The notes under the pieces were generated by a model, which did no database searches, was not told the origin of the DNA, and saw only the letters and a list, made by a program, of their open reading frames with translations. 64,000 nucleotides of DNA, from the NCBI RefSeq assembly GCF_030272615.1, contig NC_081409.1, positions 650,102,468-650,166,467 on the forward strand, read 5' to 3'. Below are positions 57,391 to 64,000 of this stretch, piece after piece. Positions within the stretch are counted from its first letter, which is position 1. Every line of letters begins with the position of its first letter. The translations under genes and the position numbers were made by a program. This DNA is from Cryptomeria japonica (taxonomy: Eukaryota; Streptophyta; Pinopsida; Cupressales; Cupressaceae).

Positions 57391-58101
57391 CCTTTTTGTT
57401 TTGCTTTCTGTTTTGTAGTTTCAGCATTTCATTCTGCATTTTCTAGCATTGGCCCACCGGATCTTGAGGACTTGATCATCTACATTATTCCCAAACCGTG
57501 GAGCATTTGGATCATTTTCTGGCAAGTTATCGATTCCGCTTTTCGAGATAGTTTTCTGGCACTGGAACCGGTTGGACCTATTTGCTTTGGTGATCTACCG
57601 GATCCCTTTCGTAGCTTGCGAAGCCCTGAGCGTTGATTCCGATGTTCCTTGGCGTGTGGCCGACCTTCCCTTTGATCCACATTTCATCCTTTAGATTTTT
57701 CAGAGGAATTTCTTTGGTGGAGGCCGACCTGGTTGTTTTTACACGTTAGGTCTTGTTTTTCGGCATTTGATCCTTTTTTGGGACGACTGGATCCCTTGCA
57801 TCGTATAAATCATTGTAATTAAGAATTAGAATTCAGATCGAAGGTGGTAGACAAAACATAGAAGCTAGATCTTCATATTTGAGGTCCCAGTTGTGACCTG
57901 TTTTGTAATTGAGCATGTTTTAGTAGGCCAGTGAGCCGGTTTCTATAACGCAGATGTTACCAGTTGATTGTAATCAGTTTTCATAATATAATACATTCTG
58001 TTTTGCATTGCCTCCATTGTATCCTTGTGTTTCCGTTGTGTTTACCCTTGTTGACTGGCCCAGATTGATCTCTTTGCGGTCCCTCCAAACCGATGATTGC
58101 A
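57391..58101 (+). repeat. Element G 5' LTR (start approximate)
   Basis: The right end is set by the primer site that follows; the left end by loss of hAT coding, with candidate TG starts at about 57396 or 57414. About 700 bp, with GTATAAATC near 57800 as a possible TATA box. The 3' LTR is off the right edge. Confidence 0.65.
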
Positions 58102-58105
58102 CCAA

Positions 58106-58117
58106 TGGTATCAGAGC
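58106..58117 (+). other. Element G primer binding site
   Basis: TGGTATCAGAGC, an exact initiator-Met tRNA type site, four bases after the probable LTR end. Confidence 0.9.
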
Positions 58118-58207
58118 GAGCTTTCGTTCCGAAGATTGTATTGTCCTGAGAAATTTTGTTGTAGGGTGGCGGATTGTGGATTCGACCTACAACTGTAGAG
58201 GGCTGGC

Positions 58208-58920
58208 ATGAAGATGGTGCGAAGAGGAAATAGGAATGGTGGAGCATGTGGGAATGCAGACCCTATTGTGATGGAAATATTACGAGGAATTATAGCCCAA
58301 TTGGAAGCCGTTGAGACAACACAGAGAAGAGGCTGACATATTGAAGATGTGAGTGAAGATGAAGGAGAAGAAGCCCCAATAGAATAAGTAAACCCACTGA
58401 CGATTGATCCAGATGAAGAGAGGATTCTAAGGGTTTTGAGTAGGGCAAATACTAAACCTCATTTTACCCCACCAGAATATGATGGAAAGTTGGACTCAGA
58501 TGCATTAATGGATTGGATCTCGGAGATGGAGAAATATTTTGATTTTGAGAACACTACAGAGGAAACGAAGATGAACTATGCATGTACGTGGTTGAAAGGT
58601 CATGCATCCCTTTGGTGGGAGCATTTGTAGGTTGATAGACAGAGAAGAGGTAAAGAAAAGATCAAAACATGGCATCAGATGGTTGCTAAGTTAAAATCAA
58701 AATTTATGTCAGTTGATTATCAAGTGAATCTGTTCCGGAAGTTGCAGAATTTGAAACAGAAGGAATCTAGTGTGAAGGAGTACACTGAACCATTCTACAA
58801 GTTGAATATCAGATTCAGACATGTTGATGAGGTTGAATAGGTTGTAAAATATTTGAATGGATTGCGGATATCTATACAAGATAAACTCAGTTTGATCAAA
58901 TTGTAGAGTGTTGAAGAGGT
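58208..58920 (+). pseudogene. Element G gag, N-terminal part, broken
   Basis: Start MKMVRRGNRNGGACGNADPI at 58208. The gag core reads PEYDGKLDSDALMDWISEME, KMNYACTWLKGHASLWWEH, KTWHQMVAKLKSKFMSVDYQ and KQKESSVKEYTEPFYKLNI, then VVKYLNGLRISIQDKLSLI. Stops at about 58334 (CGA to TGA), 58386, 58628, 58838 and 58903. It ends at SVEEVV where H begins. Confidence 0.88.
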
Positions 58921-59194
58921 TGTTTACCCTCTCGGGTGAATAACTTAAAGCACACAGATAAAACACGTAATGCAAAATAATATTGCCATAGATATCAGAT
59001 GCAATATATCAGATGTTATTCCATTCAACATTGTTTCTCCCTTCATAAGTTACATTCGGAAGTATATAAAGATACCGAGGGGGTGCGAGGGCCAACCGTC
59101 GCACCGCAACTGCCACCCCTCGGTTGCCAACTAACCAAGACAATTACAACTTAATTAACTAGTTTTATTTCCGTGTACAATATTGCCGCCAACA
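58921..59194 (-). repeat. Fragment H: short LTR (274 bp)
   Basis: Read on the minus strand it runs TGTTGGCGGCAATATTGTAC to GAGAGGGTAAACA, with TCTTTATATACTTCC as a TATA-like site. On the internal side the minus strand has TTTTGGGGGGGATGA, a good polypurine tract, so this is a 3' LTR of a minus-strand element. No matching LTR occurs at the other end of the insert. Confidence 0.65.
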
Positions 59195-59985
59195 TCATCC
59201 CCCCCAAAAGAAAAGAAGTCATCTCCAGATGACTTAATACAAAATAGAAATGACATTAAACAGAACTACTGATGCCAGTCGAGCCCGAAACTTATACACT
59301 TGCTGCGTCCTCGCCTGAACACCCTTTTCTGCTACCATTCGATGCTCAAGTGTGGATTTCACCATTAGTGCTTCCTTTGACATCACAACCCTCCTGTGCC
59401 TAAACCAAACTTGTCTGCAAAACATGCTTTTCAGTCTCAACCTCCACCAACTGCTACTCAAATGATATTGTCTCCCTAGCCAATTTGTCCTCGATAGCCA
59501 CTCGCGCTGCCCTCTCAGCATCCAACTCCTGGGTACGCTGGGCTATGTCTCACGCTAGTACTGCCTCCAACCTGGTGGTCAATTCCTCTTGAGCCCTCTC
59601 TGCATCCACCAAGGCAACCTCACGTCCAGCCGAGACATACTCCAAGTTCCTCAAGCGTACCATTCCTACCTGGGGGTGGCCACAACCCTTTGGCACAAAG
59701 GCTAGGAGACACCTCAAATTGTCCATCACACTCCCCAAAGGCTGCTAACTGAACTGAATAACTCTCTGCTATCATACAATTGCGTGGACCTGCAATGCCT
59801 TCCCTCAAACTCTGTGTGTTCGCAACCTCCAAATCCGTCTCCCTCTACGGCTTATGGCTTCCCTGCCAATGCTTAGCTGCAGGCTTCTTTCTCACAGTAC
59901 GGACAACCACAACACTTACCGTGACATCTCCAATGCCCTCCGTCCAACTCCAACAAGTGTACTATAGCTCAAAATAAACTAGGGT

Positions 59986-60004
59986 CTGGGGGCAATGCCC
60001 CCAG
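59986..60004. repeat. Perfect 19-bp palindrome
   Basis: CTGGGGGCAATGCCCCCAG: 8-bp arms around AAT, followed by GGGGTCGAGGGG. A strong hairpin. Confidence 0.9.
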
Positions 60005-60021
60005 TGGGGTCGAGGGGTAGC

Positions 60022-60121
60022 GCGCATCATTTTTGTGATATTTTAAGGTGTCAAAACCCTTCTTCTCCATGGCGCACATCATTTCTGTGATATTTTAAGG
60101 TGTCAAAACCCTTCTTCTCCA
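60022..60121. repeat. 52-bp tandem duplication
   Basis: GTGATATTTTAAGGTGTCAA at 60035 and 60087, each with CGC(G/A)CATCATTT before it and CCCTTCTTCTCCA after it. Confidence 0.88.
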
Positions 60122-60776
60122 CTCTAATATTTTAAGCGTCCTGGCTCCGTATGTCATCGAATGATTTTTCAATTTGATCGTCGTCATTTTTTTTTTTCAC
60201 TGTAATGTCCTCGATGGCACCCCGGCCACCTTCCCATGCAGTCAACAACCCTCCACTGTTCGGCTGTGTTTGTTTGTGCGTTGTTGTGCTCGTCTCTCTT
60301 TTTTTTTTCTTTTTTCTTCGTCCGTTTTTTTTTTTGGCGTGGTGCGGGGTTTCCTTCTCCTTCTTTTTCCTTGCATGGGCTGCGAGGTGCGGGGGTTTGT
60401 TTTAAGTGCGGCATGAGGGTGTCCACCGCCGATGTGACCGCCGCATGGTGGTTCCACCTTCGTTGGCCCCACGACTTCTTCTTCTTCTTCTTCTTTTTGC
60501 AACCGTACGACCAACTATCGTACGGACCCGTATGGCTGTACAGATTTTTATTTTATTTTATTTTAAATATATAATCTAATTCGGCTCGGGTCCCATGCCG
60601 TTGGGATCGCCCTTCATCCTTCTCAGTTTTCCTCGCCCGAGAGTCTCCTGCTGTGGTCCTGTGCCTCTTGAGTCACCTGCCTGGCCTCTCCAGTCCCCTT
60701 CCATCCTCTTGGGTCCCCCTTCGGGCTCTCTGGTGTCCGTCCGGCCTCTCGGGTCCCCTGCGCGCTTCGCGTGGTA

Positions 60777-61019
60777 GGGTTTCAATTTGGGCCTGTTGGT
60801 GGATGATAGAAATTTCTACCGGAGAAGAGAACCTAATGGCTACCAGAGTGAAAATTTTGGAAAAGATGATAGAAGACAAGATAACACAGTGTTTAGAGGA
60901 ACTTGATATAAGTGTGGAGGAGAAGGACATCGTGCTTTCGAATGTAAGAAGACAAAGAACATTGGGAGGACAACATTGGTAGAAGAAACTGCAACCAGAT
61001 CAGCTAGTAAACTGGGAGA
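60777..61019 (+). pseudogene. Element G gag, C-terminal part with zinc knuckle
   Basis: Gag resumes in the frame DDRNFYRRREPNGYQSENFG and DRRQDNTVFRG, then the knuckle YKCGGEGHRAFECKK, whose first Cys codon is a TGA. Compared with related gags, roughly 80-100 residues between SVEEVV and this point are missing, so the H insertion was accompanied by loss. Confidence 0.75.
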
Positions 61020-61739
61020 TGGAGAGTTGTTGATGATGAGGAGAGCTTTGTGTCATACCGGAGGAGATGAGGAGCCTTTCAAGAGGAAGAATTTTTTCAA
61101 GACCAGATGTAAGGTATCTAGTAAGTGCTGTAAAGTTGTTATTGATAGTGGTAGTTCAGATAACCTTATTTCAAAAGAAATGGTGAAGAGTTGAATTTGG
61201 AAAGATTGAAACACCCTAAGCCTTATCAGATAGCATGGATTCGAGATGATCATAAGCTGTTAGTAAGTGAAAAATGTTTGGTGAAATTAAAAATTGGGAA
61301 TTATCATGATGAAGTCTTGTGTGATATTATGCCTATGGATATTTGTCACCTTTTGTTGGGTAGACCTTGGCAGTTTGATAGACAAGCAATACATAATGGG
61401 AAAAAGAAAATATACACTATTGTGGCCAATGGGATGAAGCAAACCTTGTTGCCCTTGGAGGAGCCTTTGAAGAGTGAAGTCTGTACGAATGCTAGAATCT
61501 GTTTGGTAGATGGAAAGAAATTCCTGAATAGGATGAGACATGAGAATGTGTGTTTTGCCTTAGTTCCTAAGAGGACTGAGAATCTGGAGCATGAAGAAGA
61601 ACAACTGGAAGAGATAAAAGAGTTGTTGACAGAGTATGAAGACATTATTTCAGATAATGTGCTTGATGGGTTACCACCTGTGAAAAGTATCAGTCATTGC
61701 ATAGACCTGATTCTCGGAGCTAGTTTGCCTAACAAAGCT
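61020..61739 (+). pseudogene. Element G aspartic protease
   Basis: Retropepsin core KVVIDSGSSDNLISKEMV (D-S-G) at about 61132-61185; then a 1-base frame change and the open frame from 61191: PYQIAWIRDDHKLLVSEKCL, DIMPMDICHLLLGRPWQFDR (second protease motif). A linker to RT follows (EYEDIISDNVLDGLPPVKSI). Confidence 0.85.
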
Positions 61740-63060
61740 GCACACCAGATGACACCGACAGAGAATGAAGAGTTGAATAGACAAGTGCAGGAGCTGTTGA
61801 AGAAAGGTTTGATTAGAGAAAGTTTGAGTCCTTGTGCAATACCAACAGTATTAGCACCTAAGAAGAATGGAGAATGGAGGATGTGTACCGATTCCAAAGC
61901 AATAAATAAGATATCAGTGAAATACCGGTTTCCTTTGCCTAGGATGGATGAAATAATGGACTGTTTGAGTGGAGCCAAATACTTCACAAAGATAGACTTG
62001 AAGAGTGGATATCATCAGATTAGGATCAGAGAAGGAGATGAGTGGAAGACAACATTCAAGACAAATGAAGGACTGTATGAATGGTTGGTGATGCCTTTTG
62101 GGTTAGCTACTGCACCGAGTACTTTCATGAGCCTAATGAATGAGGTACTGAAGAAATTCTTGGATAAGTTTGTTATTGTATATTTGGATGACATTCTAAT
62201 TTTCAATAAGACAAAAGAGGAGCATTTGTTGCATTGAAGACAAGTTTTGCAGAGGTTGAGAGAAGAAAAGTTGCTGATAAATCTTAAGAAGTGTACTTTC
62301 ATGAAGGAAGAATTAGTCTATTTGGGATTTGTGATATCTGAGGATGGTTTGAAGATGGACCCTGAGAAAGTAAAAGCAATTGTTGAATGGCCTACATCGG
62401 AACACATTGGAGAGGTAAGATCATTTCTTGGATTGGCTACTTTCTATCGGAAGTTTATCATAAATTTCAGTTCTGTTTGTAGTCCTATGACTGAGACAAT
62501 GAGGGTAGATAGGAAGGAATTCAAGTGGACCATAAGAGCAAACAAAATTTTTGAATTGCTGAAGCAGAAAGTGATTGAGCAGCTTGTGTTAGCTTTACCG
62601 GATTTCAACAAAGTGTTTCAGGTGGATTGTGATGCAAGTGGAACAACAATAGGAGCTATATTGAGTCAAGAAGGGAGAGTAGTAGCTTATTTCAATGAGA
62701 AGTTGAATGATGCCCGGAGGGGATATTCAGTGTATGATCAAGAATTTTACACCATAGTTCAAGCCTTGAAGAAGTGGAGACATTACTTGTTGCCTAAGGA
62801 GTTTGTGTTGTATACTGATCATCAAGCCTTGCAGTATTTGAACACTCAGAGTAATTTGAATCAAAGACATATGAGATGGGTAGAATTTTTGCTAAGTTAC
62901 ACCTTTGTGTTGAAGCATAGAAATGGGAAATCTAACAAAGTTGCTTATGCATTGAGTAGAAGAAGGAATTTGCTAACAAAGATGAGAGTGACAGTATTAG
63001 GATATGAGGGGTTGAAGATCTTGTATGATGATTACCCGGATTTTAAAGAACCTTGGAGAG
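61740..63060 (+). pseudogene. Element G reverse transcriptase and RNase H
   Basis: RT motifs in order: LLKKGLIRESLSPCAIPTVL, WRMCTDSKAINKISVKYRF, FTKIDLKSGYHQIRIREGDE, MPFGLATAPSTFMSLMNEVL and the catalytic VIVYLDDILIFNKT. A TGA at about 62235 is the only break before RKFIINFSSVCSPM and the RNase H: FQVDCDASGTTIGAILS (Asp), YDQEFYTIVQALKKW (Glu), LYTDHQALQYL (Asp) and NKVAYALSRR, where the usual last Asp is Tyr. A frameshift near 63058 ends the block. Confidence 0.9.
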
Positions 63061-64000
63061 CATGGATTACTTCATTCAGGATGACATTTTATTCAGAGGA
63101 GTTCAGTTGTGCATACTTAAGAGTTCTATGAGGCAGAATCTGATAAAGGAGAAGCATAGTGGAGGATTAGTCAGACACTTTGGTGTTGATAAAACAATAG
63201 CATTGATGAGTGAGCATTACTTTTGGCCCCAGATTCATAAGGATGTCAGGAAACATGTGCAAAGTTGTAGAGTTTGTCAAGTTGCAAAAGGTAGTAGTCA
63301 GAATGTGGGATTGTAGAAACCTTTGACAGTACCAGAGAGACCTTCAGAGGATATAAGCATGGATTTAATACTAGGATTGCCTAAGACATAGAGAGGGAAT
63401 GATTCTATATTTGTGGTAGTGGATAGATTCTCGAAGATGGCTCATTTCATACCTTGTAAGAAGACATCAGATGCAATGCATATAGCTTACCTATTTTTGA
63501 AGGAAGTGGTGAGATTGCATGGACTGGCTAAGAGCATAGTTTCAAACATAGATACCAAGTTTATTGGTTATTTTTGGAGAACACTTTGGAAGAGATGAAG
63601 ACAGATTTGAAGTTCAATTCTACTTTTCACCCGCAGACTGATGGTCAAACAGAAACAGTTAACATGAGCTTGGGAAATTTGTTAACATGCTTAGTTGGAG
63701 ACAAAACCGAAAGTTGGGATTTGATTCTTGCACAAGCAGAGTTTGTGTACAATAATTTAGTAATCAGGAGTACTGGAAGGACACCTTTTGAGATAGTTAC
63801 CGAAGCACACCCTAGAGGTATATCAAAATTAAGAAATATCAACAATGAAGATCAGAGAATTTCAGAAGTAGAAGACTTCGCAGACCACATGACAACCTTG
63901 CATATTCAAGTTAAGCAACATTTGGAGGACATGAACAAGTATAAGGAGAAAGCATATGAGAAGAAGAGACATAAGGAATTTGAAGTTGGTGATGAAGTGA
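63061..64000 (+). pseudogene. Element G integrase, cut by the window edge
   Basis: Zinc domain GGLVRHFGVDKTIALMSEHY and VQSCRVCQVAKG (H...H...CXXC). A TAG at about 63315, then ISMDLILGLPKT (first Asp), a [18 protein letters not shown], then [18 protein letters not shown] (second Asp kept as I-D-T-K), a frame change near 63595, and HPQTDGQTETVN (Glu). The last visible residues KRHKEFEVGDEV start the C-terminal domain. Whether a chromodomain follows cannot be seen. Confidence 0.87.

Larger units (their letters stand above)
59195..60776 (-). mobile_element. Fragment H: internal 3' part of a minus-strand LTR element plus unassigned GC-rich DNA
   Basis: From 59738 down to 59234 the minus strand encodes a charged coiled coil (VALVDAERAQEELTTRLEAV, TQELDAERAARVAIEDKLAR) with three stops and one frame change; I do not recognise the protein. 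It stands where the C-terminus of the last frame should be. Further right are the 19-bp palindrome and a 52-bp duplication, a T-rich run, a CTT microsatellite (60476-60496) and a GC-rich patch to 60776. The right border is set only by where G's gag resumes. Confidence 0.5.
57391..64000 (+). mobile_element. Element G: Ty3/gypsy chromovirus-like retrotransposon, runs off the window
   Basis: Plus strand: LTR, initiator-Met type primer site, gag, protease, RT, RNase H and integrase, cut by the window edge in the integrase C-terminus. A single RNase H and the integrase sequences ([26 protein letters not shown]) resemble chromoviruses. It is inserted in the hAT gene, and its gag is interrupted by fragment H. 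Stops and frameshifts throughout. Confidence 0.87.

Noticed and set aside
60174-60785. Several overlapping low-complexity frames on both strands
   Set aside because: They arise from T-rich, CTT and CCT/CGG-rich sequence; no frame has domain character.
1-64000. A new multi-gene host or defence system
   Set aside because: Apart from element C and the small unknown frames, every coding stretch fits a known transposable-element protein family; nothing supports a co-ordinated gene system.

Overview
The window is plant nuclear DNA made almost entirely of nested, decayed transposable elements, with no intact host gene. Long Ty1/copia and Ty3/gypsy elements with 0.7-1.8 kb LTRs, stacking of insertions, very low gene density and abundant nonsense codons suggest a large-genome seed plant, most likely a gymnosperm/conifer; that assignment is inference from style, not from a diagnostic gene. 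Letters A-H below are my own labels. Layout: the oldest structure of the left 47 kb is D, a Ty3/gypsy element of Tat type (+ strand) whose visible part starts inside gag at 18590 and whose probable 3' LTR begins at 46188. Copia element B (- strand; 5' LTR 17323-18589) sits in D's gag. Two more - strand elements sit 51 bp apart inside B's reverse transcriptase: copia element A (LTRs 1-478 partial and 5004-6072) and non-autonomous element C (6124-14049, 1194-bp LTRs, target duplication AGAAT). A second Tat-type element, E (29514-45296, target duplication CTTTT), sits in D's 3' region. Order of events: D, then B into D, then A and C into B, and E into D. By eye the LTR pairs differ by roughly 6-7% (A), 4-5% (C) and 2-3% (E) over 400-490 bp samples. 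A and B encode gag, protease, integrase, RT and RNase H in copia order and share LTR-end motifs, an initiator-Met-type primer site and (A) a multiple polypurine tract with C. C has no pol: it carries a coiled-coil protein with five CCHC-type knuckles and a second frame of about 1,100 codons with no family I recognise. C therefore looks like a parasite of the A/B lineage. D and E encode gag with a CX2HX4HX4C knuckle, protease, a G-patch-like segment, RT, two RNase H domains and integrase, the Tat-type layout. D also holds an antisense plant-mobile-domain (PMD) reading frame in its 3' region. From about 47.5 to 57.4 kb lies AT-rich DNA with a 271-codon unknown frame, a copia remnant, a probable two-exon tail of a MIKC-type MADS-box gene, several tandem duplications and a decayed hAT transposase (BED finger, DUF659). 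From about 57.4 kb a chromovirus-like gypsy element G (+ strand) interrupts the hAT and runs off the right edge; its gag is interrupted by H, a one-ended LTR fragment (58921 to about 60776). Almost every coding region is a pseudogene; many stops are explained by C-to-T change at CGA, CAG or TGG codons, as expected for silenced, methylated repeats. I found no tRNA, rRNA or CRISPR array.
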